NCBI GenBank assembly: GCA_006176705.1
Contig: QRFJ01004911.1
Span: forward strand, 62,001-126,000
DNA: 64,000 bases
Origin: Cocos nucifera
Taxonomy: Eukaryota; Streptophyta; Magnoliopsida; Arecales; Arecaceae
Reading direction: 5' to 3'
Below are positions 8,913-22,109 of the stretch, one piece after another. Both the position numbers and the translations under genes were made by a program. The notes below the pieces were generated by a model. It saw nothing but the letters and a program-made list of their open reading frames with translations. It had not been told where the DNA came from and made no database searches. The first letter of the stretch is position 1, and every line of letters begins with the position of its first letter.

Positions 8913-10605
8913 TTTCTTGTAGAGAGTCAAAGTTTCTAGTTAGACTTTATAATTAGACTCAATCAATTTATTTAGGGGTTTTATTTTTAAATAAATTAGG
9001 CTCCCACTATTTTCCCAGATTCCTACACTTTTTTGATAGAGATGCAAAAATCTCTGTGATCATAGATTTCTAGTGGGTGGTACAATCCCATCGACTAGCT
9101 CACCATCTTACCTAACAGTTATTGATGATGGGTCAATCGATGAGTGGGTAACTCTTTTTAATCATGGTGCACCCAAACCTGATCTCTAATTCATGAAGCT
9201 CACCATGCTCAGAATATTGCTCCACTCCTTAGTTAAGTCAAACCCACCATTTGCATGAATTGGATTTCTGATTGGATCCCTCACTATATTCAGAATATTA
9301 AGCCCAACCTATCCTCCAATCCAAAGCATCCAATGCCTAATAGATATGATTGCGTCTTCCTAGTACAACTAAACCACTGTATTTAGTCGAGAATAATTAA
9401 CCCCGAAAAGGGCCTGCACATCTACAATGGTGGAAGACCTATGACTTAATATTTTCTTAGAAAGATTTAATTTAGGTTTCTTAGACTTGACTTAACTTAG
9501 TTATAATAATTATAACTAACCTAGTGGCATGGGTTAGCTCGAATTATTAGCCACCTCAAACTAGAACTGGATCGATCCAAATGGCCAGATAAGTGAGACT
9601 AGTGGAAGGGATATGCCATTAACTCGACGTGAATGCATTTAGATCGAGTAGCTTCTAATCAAAAATCAATCAGTCGTATCTGCCAAACTTATCTTAGACA
9701 CCAAATTATCAAATCAGAATCGATTGAATTAACCTACAATCTAGGTTTGAACCACGGAGCTAAATTAGGTCTTAACTTAGTTGACCACATGTGACTGTGA
9801 ATCGACCATGACCCAAACTTAATTCTATTGGGCTGATCAAATCTAAGTACTCTTGATCCCATCTAACTAACACTTATTTTGGTTTGATCAACTGCTAGAC
9901 CTAATTGAGCTATCCATATTCGAACCTATATTTTATGACAATCTCTTAGATATAAAAATTCATAATTTTTAGATCTAATTAATTTCATAAACTTAATTCT
10001 TAGTTAAGTTCAGGGTTTATAAAAGAAATATGCATTAAACAATCCTAGGATTTTAGGATCTAGGATTTTACAGGAAATTAAAAAATGATTTTTGATTAAG
10101 GATAGACGTGCAGCACCTCTACATGCCATGAGAGCATCCCATCGAATGGAAAGAGAGGAACTTTAAATCCTTCTTATTCTTATGATCAGACGGTCAAGGA
10201 TAATTCCTTAATCAAAAATTATATTTACACTACAGAAACAGTTAGATTTAAATCATATATCACATATATAATTGAAGATCTAACTAATACATATTTTGCA
10301 TACATCTTATGTATCAAATTTAAACTATCACATGCATGTTTCAGATATGATTATATCTAATATAACATCTAAAAATAAAATTCTAATTGATCATATCAAA
10401 GAAAAAATTATTCTAAAGAATCTATTGCATAGAACAATAAAACTAGTTCAGACATTCATGTCATATATTGCATATATTAATTTTTCTAATTAATCTACTA
10501 ATTTCAGATCTAATTACATCTCATGTAATCTATGAAATCATGCATATCAAATTATAAATAAATTAAAAATTAGATCAAAATCTAATCTAAAGAACTATAA
10601 ATGTA
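8913..10605 (-). other. R3 untranslated leader
   Basis: About 1.7 kb lies between the primer site and gag. It aligns with the leaders of R4 and R8 and contains the conserved inverted-repeat structure listed separately. A 53-60 codon ORF-like stretch near 9190-9375 resembles one in R8 and R4 but here has two stops and no start codon. I see no gene. Confidence 0.7.
10088..10219 (-). other. Conserved leader stem-loop (R3 copy)
   Basis: A perfect 15-bp inverted repeat (ATTTTTGATTAAGGA at 10088-10102, its complement at 10205-10219) encloses about 100 bases. The R8 leader has the same 15-bp arms. Pairing in the RNA is inferred. Confidence 0.75.
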
Positions 10606-10617
10606 GCTCTAATACCA
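10606..10617 (-). other. R3 primer-binding site (initiator tRNA-Met)
   Basis: On the minus strand this reads TGGTATTAGAGC, one base from the TGGTATCAGAGC complementary to the plant initiator tRNA-Met 3' end. It lies two bases from the LTR end. Confidence 0.88.
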
Positions 10618-10619
10618 GT

Positions 10620-13093
10620 TGAAGAAAAAAATATTTTTTCTACCATAGGATTGATATGATCTGATCTGATCTGTAGTGAAATTTAAAAAAAAAATACTAT
10701 AAAAATTTGATTAGATCTAAGAGATCTTGGATCTGATCCATATGATCTAATATTAAAAGTAAAAATTAAATTAAAACTATAACAACTTTTGCTACCTATT
10801 CGGGCAAACCTTTTACACTGATGATGATCTGGCTACTCCTGAGGTTCTGGATCTAGCCATGCACGTGCCCGATCTCTACTATAGTCCACTTAGGCTGGTT
10901 CTAGATGTGCTCTTTTTTTAGATCTGATCACAAAAGGTCAGATCAGATCTAGATCTGTAGAGCCTTCAAGACGATCTTTGAAGGCTATGCTTTCATCTCA
11001 CGAAGCAGGATGTCTCTTTACCTGATCTGTGCACTAAGGGTACTTAGATCTTCCTTGCTATTTTTGCCCAACCACTTGGGCATGGAGAAGAGGGAGAGGA
11101 GTAGAGGAGAGGCACATGGAGATAGAAATTTTGGCAGCCTTTGGATGTGGTAGTGTAGGCATGAGGAACCCCTAGGGCGCAGGGGTTCTTATAGACATCC
11201 CTACACCACCTAGAGTCCCATTCAATCAAGCAATCAACTTGCTTGATCAAATCAGATTCCAATATGATAATCCACACCAAACACTAGGTCTCTACCTAGT
11301 TTTGTTGCCCAAAGCCAATCCAAAATTGGTGCCCAAAGGAGATAAGAAAATAGGGTCGCACGAGGCTTTATCCTCTAGAGTCTTTGATCTCATCAATACT
11401 CTTTAACCAATTCAAAACTATTTTGAATGGGGTGCCTCCTCCCTTATCCTCATGTGGTGCACATTCAAAAGAAAATGTGCACCCTTCTCCATGCAAAATA
11501 CTAGGGGGCACATGCCCCTAGAAATTCTCCAGGGGGTGCACGCCCCTTCTTTCTTAATTCCTACATTATGGGTCAACCTTCGACCCTTGTCTTGTTCCCA
11601 TCTTATGAAATTTAAGACAACCCTTAATCAAGTCCCATCCAATAGAATTAGGACAAGTCCTAATCAAGCTAGGATATGCCTTGATCAAATTAGGACCAGG
11701 TCGAGTCAGATCAAGATAAATTCATACAGAGTTTTCGAGAAAGCCTTGTCCAAATTTCATCTTATGATTTTAGGACAAGCCCTGATCTTATCAAGATAAG
11801 CCTTGTTTTGATCAAGACAAGCCTATTCTGATTAGGACAAGCTCTAGTCAGACCAGAACAAACCTATACAAGGCTCTTGGGTGAATTAAATTTAATTTGG
11901 CTCAATCAAGACGAACTAGAAAGACTACAAAAAGAGAAAATTAGGCTTAATCGTGTGCTAGCATGATTTTCTTGAATCTGATTGGATCTAATCCAAATCA
12001 ATCAAACTGGATTAGCCCAATTGATAACATCCAGATCCAAATCTTTGTTTGCATGATGTAGTTAGATTTAGTTCTGTATGGTAAAGGGACATGTCGTAAT
12101 CTCTATCATTGACATCATCGAAATACCTTTCGATGGAGCAGAACTATTCTAATTCATCCAATTAGAATGATCGATCATCAAAACCATTCTAAATTGATTC
12201 CAAAATCTACTAATGACACCTAGCAGTATATGGTGGTAATCCATCAGAACTAAATATGAACCTCTCGGTATAGCTGCCTATGTGATTGGGTTCTTCTATC
12301 ATGAGCCCTGATAGGATTAAGGTTAAGGTAAACTTGTCAAACCCAACACTCATCATATGATTGAATCATTCGATTCGAATTCGATGTGAAACTCTAATAG
12401 AAAACTTTTTTCTATTATATGACACTGCCATGGCCATGGGCTTAAGAACTCGATCTCATGATTATCATAGGACTTCTCCTCCTCTACTATGGTTGATAGA
12501 TCCCATCTTGGTGCGATCTAGTTCCTATAATGAATGTGCTATAGCCAACACACACCTTGAAATTTTGAATGGCTAGGAGACCAAGTTGTGGTGTAGTCAA
12601 ACTATAATATACTTAAGGTGAACAATCGATGCACCTTAGGTTAAAGAATCAGAAACACAACTGCAGTATCAAGCTAGGCATCAAAGAGAAGGTAGACTCC
12701 CTTATGATTGCTCGAGGTGGTCACGCTCAGTACCCTCATTCTCAATGAGTACCTCTACTCTCGCTCTAGTATCTCCACACCATAGATTCAAGGCTCATCT
12801 ATCCTTAGAAAGTGATCATACATCGATCTTTCGGATCGATCACCATTCTCATGATGATCCTATGATCGAATGTAGTTTATGAGTTAATTATAAAATACAT
12901 GTCTTAAATTTTTAACTCTTGAAAATATGCATCATCATACCTATTAACTCAAAGAATGTATCATAGACACTTTATACATAATGTGATAAAAGAAAATAAT
13001 CTTTTATTAATTTTAAATTAAAATTATAAGAATATCCCTAGAATGTGTATTACAAGTGTCAGTCAATCTAGCTTCTAGAGCACTCATCTAACA
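10620..13093 (-). repeat. R3 5' LTR (2474 bp)
   Basis: On the minus strand it begins TGTTAGATGAGT at 13093 and ends TTCA at 10620 beside the primer site. Its U3 contains the degenerate AGGACAAGCC array (about 11600-11880) and GC-rich palindromic motifs near 11500-11545, shared with R4 and R6 but not with R1 or R8. A TATA-like TCTATAAGAA lies at 11188-11197. Confidence 0.9.
11600..11880 (-). repeat. U3 minisatellite in the R3 LTR
   Basis: Degenerate repeats of about 22-28 bp are built on AGGACAAGCCCTGATC and AAGATAAGCCTTG. R6 has the same array in opposite orientation at about 49430-49760, and R4 has a short version near 20395-20475. Confidence 0.65.
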
Positions 13094-13986
13094 TCCTAAT
13101 CCACATGTGACACATAGCAGTATATAGTGGCAATTCATCAAAACTGAAAATGAATCTCTCGTTGCAACTATCGTATGATTGGATTCTTCTATCATAAGTT
13201 CCGACAGGATCTAGGTTAAGGTTGACTTATCAAACCCAATACCTATCAAATTATTAAATCAATTGATTCAAGTTCGATGTAAAATCCTAATAGAAACTCC
13301 TTTCTATTATATTATGCTGTCATGGCCATGGACTTTAGGACTCGATCTCATGATCACCATAGGACTACTCCTTTATCGAGATTGATAGATCCCATCTTGG
13401 TGCGATCCAATTATCTATAATGAATATGTTATAGTCAACATACACCTCAAGATTTCAAATGGCTAGGAGATCAAGGTATGGTATAGTCAAACTATAACAC
13501 CCTCAAGGTAAACTACCGATGCACCTTAGATCAAAGAACCAGATACATAAATGCAGTATCGAGCAAGTCATCAATGAGAAGGTAGACTTTCTTATGACTA
13601 CTCAAAGTTGGTCATACTCAGTATCCTTATTCTCAACAAGCACCTATAGTCTCACTCTGGTATCTTCATACCATAGATTCAAGACTTATCTATCCTAAGG
13701 AAGCGATTATATATCAATCTTTTGGATCGATCACTATCCTCTTGATGATTCTACGATCAAGTGCAGTTTATCAGTTAATTATGATAACACATATCTCAAA
13801 TTCTCAACTCTTGAGAATATATGTTATCATACCCATTAATCCAATGGATGAATCATAGACACTTAATACATAAATATGATTGAAAGAATAATTTAATTTT
13901 ATTAATAATAAGTCAAAATTATAATTATGTCCTTAGAAAGTATTATAAGTGTTGGCCAATCTGGCTTCTAGGACATATATCTAACA
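13094..13986 (-). repeat. R4 3' LTR, first 893 bp
   Basis: Minus-strand start TGTTAGATAT at 13986, after the RNase H end and purine tract. It aligns with the first part of the other family LTRs and stops at 13094 at the R3 insertion edge. The rest should lie beyond R3, outside the window. Confidence 0.85.
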
Positions 13987-14004
13987 AACTCTTACTTGAC
14001 CTCA

Positions 14005-15799
14005 AGCCAATTAGCTACAAATCTAAGTTCCATCTTCTCAAGATGGGCTTTAGTTTTTTGTTGGTTCAAAAGCTTTGTCAGTGGGTCAGCCACATTGTCT
14101 GCGGTGTCGACTCTCTTCACCTTGACGTATTCTTTCTTTAGATAATCGTGGATGAGGTAGAACCATCGTTCGATGTGCTTGGACTTCTAGTGAGACCATG
14201 GCTCCTTAGCTAGGGCTATAGTATCATTGTTGTCATAGTATAGAGGGATGGCATCAGATAGCATCACTCCAAGCTCTGTAATGAACTTCTTGAACCAAAA
14301 TGCCTCCTTCATAGCTTTTGAGGTAGCGATATACTCTGCTTCCATGGTGGAGTCTACTATCACTATTTACTTAAAAATTTTTAAGCTTACAGTACCACCA
14401 TTGCATAAGAATAGACTTCATAATGTTGACTTTTGATCATCAATATTAGACATAAAGTCTAAGTCTGTATATCCTTACACCTGAAGTTCTTCATTGTTAA
14501 AGATAAAAAATATATCCTTAGTCCTTTTCAAGTACTTAAGGATATATTTTATAGAAGTCCAGTGCTCTTCACCTAGATTCAAGTGATACCTGCTTGTGAC
14601 AGTCACAGCATGGGTGATATTAGGTCATGTACAAAGCATGGCGTACATGAGGCTCTCTATTGTCGAAGCATAAGGGATCTTGCTTATGCGTTTAATCTCC
14701 TTCGATGTATTAGGGCACATCTTCTTGAAGAGATGAATTTCATGTCTCAAGGGCACAAGATTCTTCTGCGAGTTCTCCATGCTGAACCTGTTCAGCACCT
14801 CTTTAATGTACATCTTCTATGACAAACCTAGCATCCTCTTCAATCTATCTCTATAGATCTTGATCCCCAAAATAAAGGATGCTTTTTTTAGGTCTTTCAT
14901 AGAAAACTTCTTAGACAACCATACCTTGATCGAGGTCGACATGGAAATATCATTTTCAATTAGGAGGATGTCATCTACATACAATATGAGAAAAACAACA
15001 GTGCTTCCACTGACCTTCTTGAACACATAGGGCTCCTCCTCATTCTTGATGAAACTAAATGATTTGATTACATCATTGAAATGAGCATTTCAGTTTTGAG
15101 ATGCTTGCTTAAGTCTATAAATGGATCTTTGCAGCTTGCAAATCTTGTGATTACTATTATTGGAGGTAAAACCAAGCAGCTATTCTATATAGATATTTTC
15201 TTAAGATATCCATTTAAGAATGCCATTTTTACATCTATTTGCCATATTTTGTAATCAAAATATATTTTAATGGCAAGCAGTGTGTGGATAGATTTAAGCA
15301 TAGCTATTGGTGAAATGGTATCTTGATAGTCAGTGCCTTCATGCTGACTATACCCTTTCGCCACTAACCTAGCTTTGAATGTCTCCACATTTTCATCTGT
15401 ACCAATCTTTCTCTTGAAGATCCCTTTACATCTAATAGATACAATACTTTTAGGTGGATCTACCAAGGTCCAAACTTGGTTCTAGCACATTGAGTCAATT
15501 TTTGACTTCATTACCTCTTGCCATTTCTTGGAGTTAATATCTGATATCACCTCGTCATAGATTTTTGGGTCATCTCTATGAACCCTATTTTTCATGTAGA
15601 ATATTTTCTTTACATCCTTTAAAATAATACCTAAGTATCTCTCAAGAGAACGAAAAATCCTACTTGACCTACGAGTTGGAGGAGGAAGTATGTGGATCGA
15701 CTTAGACTAATTAGAATCCTCAGGTTTCTTAGCTCGTTGCTTTTTAGAGACTTTCTCCTTGAGCCTGATCTATCTTTCCATACCACCATCTTGAATAAA
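14005..15799 (-). pseudogene. R4 reverse transcriptase / RNase H, degraded
   Basis: Fragments in shifting frames align along the R1 protein: the FKARLVAKGYSQ region (15466-15185), the polymerase core with YVDD intact at 14970-14981, the finger/connection part (14813-14625) and RNase H down to about 14005. Several frameshifts and stops separate them. Thus the catalytic motif survives but the frame does not. Confidence 0.85.
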
Positions 15800-16735
15800 C
15801 TATTTCTCAAGAAAGATTGCATGTCAACTCACAATTATATTATGATCTTTTGGAAGATAGAAATAATATCCTAAAGACTCCTTAGGATATCTGATGAATC
15901 AAGCTCTAAAGGATCTAGATTCTAACTTGTTCGCCTATTATCTCTTGACATTGGCCAGACAATCCCAAATCTTAAGATGACTCAGACTTGGCTTCTTACC
16001 ATGCCACATCTCATATGATATGGTAGGAATAATTTTAGAAGGAATCCTATTCAGCACATAAATAGCTGTCATAAAACTATGTCCCCAAAAAAACTCAAAA
16101 AGGTTTGTGAATCTCATCATAGAACATACCATATGTAATAGGGTCTGAATTTTCCATTTCAAAACCCCGTTGAGTTGAGGCATTCTAGGTAGAGTCCACT
16201 GTGAGACAATGCTATACTCCTTGAGATAGTCCAAAAATTTTCTACTACGGTATTTATCTCATTGATTTGATCGAAGAACCTTAATGGGCTTTCTGGTCTA
16301 TTTTTTTACTTCATGTTTGAATTCCTTGAACTTTTCAAAGGCCTCAAACTTGTTATACATAAGGTACACATATCCATACCAAGAAAAATCATTGGTAAAA
16401 ATAATGAAGTAGATAAAATCATCTCTGACCGACACATCGAATGGGTCATAGACATCTGTATGCACCAGTGCAAGTAACTCTATAGTATTTTCTCCATGTC
16501 CCATAAAAGGCAGCTTGGTCATTTTGCCTTGAAGATATGACTCATAAATCAGATATGACTCAAAAGTCAACAAACTCGTTAGTTCAATTTTTTTTAATTT
16601 ATTAATCTTGTCTTTTGCTATATGACCTAGCCTAAGGTGTCACAGGTACTTTTCATTTATACTATCTCTGGATCATTTAGATCCTATAGCATTCATATTT
16701 TGCTCGATATAGTTAATAGGTGCATCAATATGTAA
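15800..16735 (-). pseudogene. R4 integrase, degraded
   Basis: Two main pieces remain: 16573-16298 with the first catalytic Asp (HTDVYDP) and 16234-15938 with the C-terminal part of the core. The catalytic Glu motif SERR is changed to LKWK and the zinc cysteines are lost (YESY). It ends at TAG (15802-15800), the shared stop position. Confidence 0.82.
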
Positions 16736-16849
16736 CTAATAGAGATCGTTAATTAAGAAATTACTTTCAATTTTATTTCTTTCATAAAGAATAATACAGT
16801 GGTCCTTATTAAAGCTAATTACATATCCATCCTGTGCTAAATAGAAGAT

Positions 16850-17105
16850 AAAAATTAGATTCTTGCTTGTAGTAGGTACATAAAGACAGTCTCTAAGAAC
16901 TAAGATGCTTCCTGATGATAATTATAGAGGGTACATTCTCATGGCCATAGCAACAATCTTTGCTCTATTTTTGATGCATAGGATCATCTCACCGTCCCTC
17001 AGTCTCTTGCTATTCTCAAGATTCTATAAAGAAGAACACAAATGAGCACTAGATCCAGAGTAAGTATCCAACTGGATGTAAAAGAAACCATTAGATTTGT
17101 CTCAA
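16850..17105 (-). pseudogene. R4 protease remnant
   Basis: The active-site region near 17050 has lost one base, so the motif reads TYSGSSAH instead of LDSGSSAH. The surrounding sequence aligns with the protease of R3 and R8. Confidence 0.7.
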
Positions 17106-17139
17106 TGATGAGCATACCTTTAGAAGGTCCTCCTTTCCT

Positions 17140-17958
17140 TTTAGTCCTCATGCTTGCCAGGTAAGCAGAGCAATTTCGCTTTCAATGGCTGTTGGAGTTA
17201 TAGTAGAAACACTTTCCTTTCTCTACAGCCTTCTTCTTGGGTTCTTCCTTCTTCTCCTTCTTCTTCCCCTCCATCTTCTACTTCTTCACAGACTTTTTAT
17301 TTTTTTTAGAGGATTTTCTCTTAGAAGAAGTCCACTCCATAGTAAGAATAGAACTACTTGAACTTTTCAAGGTCCCTTCACTAGTCACTAACATGTTCAT
17401 CAATTCGGCCAAGGTGCACTAAATTTTATTCATATGGAAGTTTACTACAAACTACCCATATGAATCATTCAACGACTGTAGAATCAGATCAATCTATCAA
17501 TCCTTATCTATCTACATGTTGAGCTTTTCAAGCTCCTCCAAGTCCTTGATCATCGACAAGCAATGATCATGGATCGACTGTCCATCATGCATTTATGTCT
17601 TGAAGAGTCTCTTGGATACTTCATAGTGCACTGTATGACTCTGCTTACTATACAACTCTTGTAGGTGAGACAGCATCCAATTGGTAGTCTTCATGTCTTC
17701 ATGTTGGCACTATAATTTATTACACATTGAGGCCAATCGTAGCACCTGAATTTATTGTCATTGTCCAGCCACTTCTTATGAGGCACTCTCTGAACAGTGG
17801 TCGGATGGGCAGAAAGAGGGGGAAGGTCCTAGTCTAAAATATAGGTTAGCCTTTTGAAACTCAAAACTATTTTTTAAGTTCTGGAGCTAATCCTTAAAAT
17901 TGGGTCTGGTCAGATGGTTGGTCTCTAGAATCCTAGCTAGGAGCTTGGAAGCAGATAT
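17140..17958 (-). pseudogene. R4 gag, degraded
   Basis: The start position 17958-17956 reads ATA. Capsid-like sequence is broken by several stops. The lysine-rich tail lies at about 17240-17340 (its antisense appears as a phenylalanine-rich plus-strand frame). The zinc knuckle near 17180-17225 keeps part of its pattern. Confidence 0.75.
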
Positions 17959-19459
17959 TTTCCTATAAAGAGTCAAAATTTCTAGTTAGATTTGTATTGG
18001 ACTTAATTAATTTATTTTAGCAATTTTATTTTAAAAACAAAATTAGGCTCTTACTATTTTTTTGGATCCTTACACTCCCTTGGAAGAGATGCAAAAATCT
18101 CCATAATCAAAGATTTTTAGTGGATGGTGCAGTCCCATCGATTGGCTTACTACCTCACCTAACAGTTATTGGTGATGAGTTAGCCAGTGGATAACTCTTG
18201 TCCAATATTTCTCTAAACATGTTGCACCTAACTTCAATCTCTAATTAATGAAGCTCATCATGCCCAGAATATTGCTATACTCCTTAGTTAAGTTAGACCC
18301 ATCATTTGCATGAAATGGATTCGTGATTGAGATCCTTACTGTATTTGGAATATTGAGCCCAACCCTTCCTCCAATCCATAGCATCCCATGCCTAATAGCT
18401 GTGGTTGCATCTTTTTGATGCAACTAAACCACTATATCCAGCCAAAAATAATCATCTTTGGAAAGGGATCGTACAACTATAATGGTGGAAAACCATTAGA
18501 CTTAATATTTCTAAGAAAGATTTTAATTTAGATCTCTTGATCTTGACTAGTCATAACTATTATGACTAACCTAGTGCCAGAGGTTAGCTTGAATCGTTTG
18601 CAACCTCAATATAGAACTTGATTGACCCAATTGGCCAGATAAGTGAGATCGGTAGAAGGGATATACCATTAACTTAGCCTCAAATGAATCATGGGCAAGT
18701 AGCTCCCAATTAAAAACCATCGATCGTATCTGCTGGACTTACCTTAGACACTAATTTGTTAATATAGAACGGATCGAGTTCGCTTACAATCCAGGCTTAA
18801 ACTGTAGAGTCAGATTTGATCTTGAAGTGATCGATCACATGTGGCTGTAAATCGATCATGACCAAACTTATAACTATTAGACTGGTCAATTTAGCACTCC
18901 TGATCCCATCTAACCAACTCTAGGTTCGGTTTGATCAACCACTCAAACTAGAACTAACCAAGTTACCCACACCCTGAACCCATGTTTTATGAAGGTGTCT
19001 TAGATCTTACATTCTCAACTTTTAGATCTAATTAGTTTCATAACTTAATTCTTAATTAAGTATAATAGGATTCAAATAATAAAGCATGAAAATAGATCCT
19101 AGGATTTAGCGGAAAGTATGTTTTAATTTTTTTGATTGAGGACAGACACGCAGCACCCCTACATGCCATAAGAGCACCCCATTGAATGGAAAGTGGGGAT
19201 CTTTAAATCCTTCTTACTTTTATGATTGGATGGCTAAGAGGAATGCCTCAATTAGAAACAATTAACTACTGCTACTAATAGAACTAGATCTACAACATGT
19301 ATTACATATATGAATTTAGATCTATTCTAATCATGCATTGCATACATCTTATGTATTATTTCAGATTACATCTTATGTAATAAAAATTAGAAACTATTTT
19401 AATTTCATCAAAAATTAGATTCAAATCTAAAATAATCTAGATCTAGAACCTAGAATCCC
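17959..19459 (-). other. R4 untranslated leader with conserved stem-loop
   Basis: It aligns with the R3 and R8 leaders. The conserved stem lies at 19129-19142 with 19245-19258. Its arms differ from R8 and R3, but one A-T pair is replaced by G-C on both sides (19138/19249). The minus-strand ORF-like stretch 18423-18241 has no ATG. No gene seen. Confidence 0.7.
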
Positions 19460-19471
19460 GCTTTGATACTA
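19460..19471 (-). other. R4 primer-binding site (initiator tRNA-Met)
   Basis: Minus strand TAGTATCAAAGC, two transitions from the TGGTATCAGAGC consensus, two bases from the LTR end at 19474. Confidence 0.82.
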
Positions 19472-19473
19472 GT

Positions 19474-21687
19474 TGAAGCTTCTTCTAGATTGGCCTGATC
19501 AGATAAAATTTAAGCAATAAAAATTTAAAAATGTTTTTACTAATCTGATTAGATTTGAAGGTTCTTAGATCTGATTGTATGCATCTATAAAAAAAATACA
19601 AATGATATTCTAAATACCACCTATTGCGAATGGATGATCTATTCGCTACAATGATCTGAACCTATCCAAGGTTCGACTTGAGCCACATATGCATCTAGTC
19701 TCTATCAGTATCTACTTAAGTTAGATCTAGAGGTCTTCTTCTTTTGGATTTGATTTCAAAAAATTAGAAATGGATCTCCTTCACTTGCTTTTGATCCAAT
19801 CTTTGGTAGCAGTCTGATCGACACATGATCGGGATCTTCTTCGACTTCTACTTGCGTGGATAGTACCTTGACGCTCGATGATGCGATCAGCCCAACACTT
19901 GGGCATTGGAGAGAAGATCTAGTGGAAGGAGAGAAGGCATGGAGAGGAAGAGCAAAGCTTGGGCATGGGAGGATTGAATGGCCAAATACTTTGGCCCAGT
20001 CCACTATTTATAGAAAATATATGAGACCTAGAGTCCTAGGGCTTTAAGTAATTGATCGGATTAGTTTGCTTAAAGCAAAAGGACTCTCCTTGAAACTCCA
20101 TGCCCCATCTTAGATTTTTCATGTGTTTTAATGCACAAAACTCAATTCTGGTGCCTAGATAATCTCTCATGAAGTTTGAATTTATTTGAACCTATTTGAC
20201 TCATTCAAAGCGAATTCAAAATGAAACAAACTCCAAACAACTCCCTTATCTCTATCCATAAGGGATGCATGCCAGGAAGGGGTGTGCGCCCTTTCTCTAT
20301 CTAAAAAAAATCAAGGGGCGTGCACCCCTAGAGAAAATCTAGGGGACGTGCACCCCATCCTTTTTTTCTTGCGTGCATGACCAACTCAAATTATCCTAGT
20401 TTTCTCAAGAGAGATCAAGACAAGGCCTGATCTAACCAGGACAAGGTCTAGTTAGTTTAGGACAAACCCATACGGGGTTTCTAGATGAGCCAAGTTCAAT
20501 TTAACTAGGTCCAAACCAATTAGAAAATTCAATATAGGAGAAAGTTAGGTCCAATTATATGGTAGCATGATTTTCTTAAACTTAATTGGATCAAATTCAA
20601 ATCAATCCAACTACGTGAGTCCAATTAATGGCATTCAGACCAAAACCCTTATTTGCATGATCCAATAGGTTCAATTATGTATGATAATGGGACATATTGC
20701 AATCTCCATCATCGACATCATCGAAACTACTTTCGATGGATCAGAACTCTTTTTGATTCATCTAATTAAAATTATTGATCATTGAGATAATTTTAATTAA
20801 TCCCATAATCTATCATTGATACCTAGCAGTATATTATGGTAATCCATTAGAACTAAAAATAAATCTCTTAATGTAGCTATCGTGTGACTGGGTTCTTTTA
20901 TCATGAGTCCTGACAAGATCTAGGTTAAGGTTGACTCGTCAAACCTAATACCTATCAAATGATTGGATCAATTGATTTGAGTCCGATGTGAAATTCTAAT
21001 AGAAACTTCTTTCTATTATTCCACACTACCATAGCAATGGACTTTAGGACTCGATCTCATGATCACCATAGGACTACTCCTCTACCAAGGTTGATAAATC
21101 CCATCTTGGTGTGATCCAATTCCTATAATGAATGTATTATATTCAACATACACCTCATGAGTTCAAATGGCTAGGAGATCAGGGTGTGGTGTAGTCGAAC
21201 TATAACACCCTCAAGATGAACTGCTGATGCACCTTAGATCAAAGAACCGACACACAATTGTAGCATCGAGTAAGTTATTGATGAGAAAGTAGACTTTCTT
21301 ATGACTACTCGAAGTTGGTCACGCTCAGTACTCTTGTTCTCAACAAGTACCTATACTCTTGCTTTAGTATCTTCACACCATAGATTTAAGACTCATCTAT
21401 CCTAAGAAAGCAATCGTACATCAATATTTTGGATCGATTATCATCCTCATTATGATCCTACTATCAGGAGTAGTTTATGAGTTAATTATGATAACATATG
21501 ACTCAAATTCTCAACTTTTGAGAATATGTGTTATCATATCCATTAACTCAATGAATGAATGATAGATATTTAATATATGATTGAAAGAATAACCCAATTT
21601 TATTAATAATAAGTTAAAACTATAATTATGCCCTTATAAAATATTATAAGTATTAGCCAATTTAGCTTCTAGAGCATACATCTAATA
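19474..21687 (-). repeat. R4 5' LTR (2214 bp)
   Basis: Minus strand start TATTAGATGTAT at 21687 (TG to TA change) and end TTCA at 19474. It carries GC-rich palindromic motifs of the GGGGCGTGCACCCC type at about 20262-20372, a short AGGACAAG array near 20395-20475, and a TATA-like TTTTCTATAAATAG at 20003-20016. Same U3 type as R3 and R6. Confidence 0.88.
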
Positions 21688-21854
21688 AAAATTGCTTTTC
21701 TAAATGAATATCTTAAGGAAGATATTTATATAAAGCAGCCTATGAGTTTCACCTCCAATGATAGTGATCACAAAGTCTGTAAGCTGCAAAGATCTATATA
21801 TGAACTTAAGCAAGCATTGCAAAGTTGGAACACTCATTTTAATGATGTGATCAA
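21688..21854 (+). pseudogene. R5: reverse-transcriptase remnant, oldest layer
   Basis: This is a 167-bp open frame aligning with R1 residues from AFLNGYLEED through YGLKQA to WNTRFNDVI. The left side is cut by R4 and the right side by R6, each exactly at an LTR end. It is the only visible part of the element into which both inserted. It belongs to the same family as R1. Confidence 0.88.
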
Positions 21855-22109
21855 TGTTAGATATGTGCCCTAGAAACTAGGTTGGCCGACACTTATAAAA
21901 TATTTTCTAGAGATATTTTCATAATCTTAACTTAAAATTAATAAATAGATTATTAATTCTATCATATTGTATATTAAAGTGTCTGTGATGCATCCATTGA
22001 GTTAAAAGGTATGATAACACATATTTTCAAGAGTTGAGAATTTAAGGCATGTGTTATCATAATTAACTCATAAACTACTTTCGATTGTAGGATCATCACG
22101 AGGATGGTG
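21855..22109 (+). repeat. R6 5' LTR, first 255 bp
   Basis: It starts TGTTAGATATGTGCCC, as in R1, and runs to the TGGTG target duplication where R7 begins. It continues at 48462. Confidence 0.9.

Larger units (their letters stand above)
6542..13093 (-). mobile_element. R3: R1-family copia element, reverse, 3' part displaced
   Basis: On the minus strand it runs 5' LTR (13093-10620), primer site, leader, gag, protease, integrase and the first residues of the reverse-transcriptase ORF. It is then cut at 6542 by R2. The remainder should lie left of the window. R3 interrupts the 3' LTR of R4 at 13093/13094. All genes carry stops or missense changes. Confidence 0.9.
13094..21687 (-). mobile_element. 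R4: R1-family copia element, reverse
   Basis: On the minus strand it has a full 5' LTR (21687-19474), primer site, leader, gag, protease, integrase, reverse transcriptase/RNase H, and then the first 893 bp of the 3' LTR, which R3 interrupts. It interrupts R5 at 21687/21688. Its genes are more decayed than those of R1. Confidence 0.9.
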
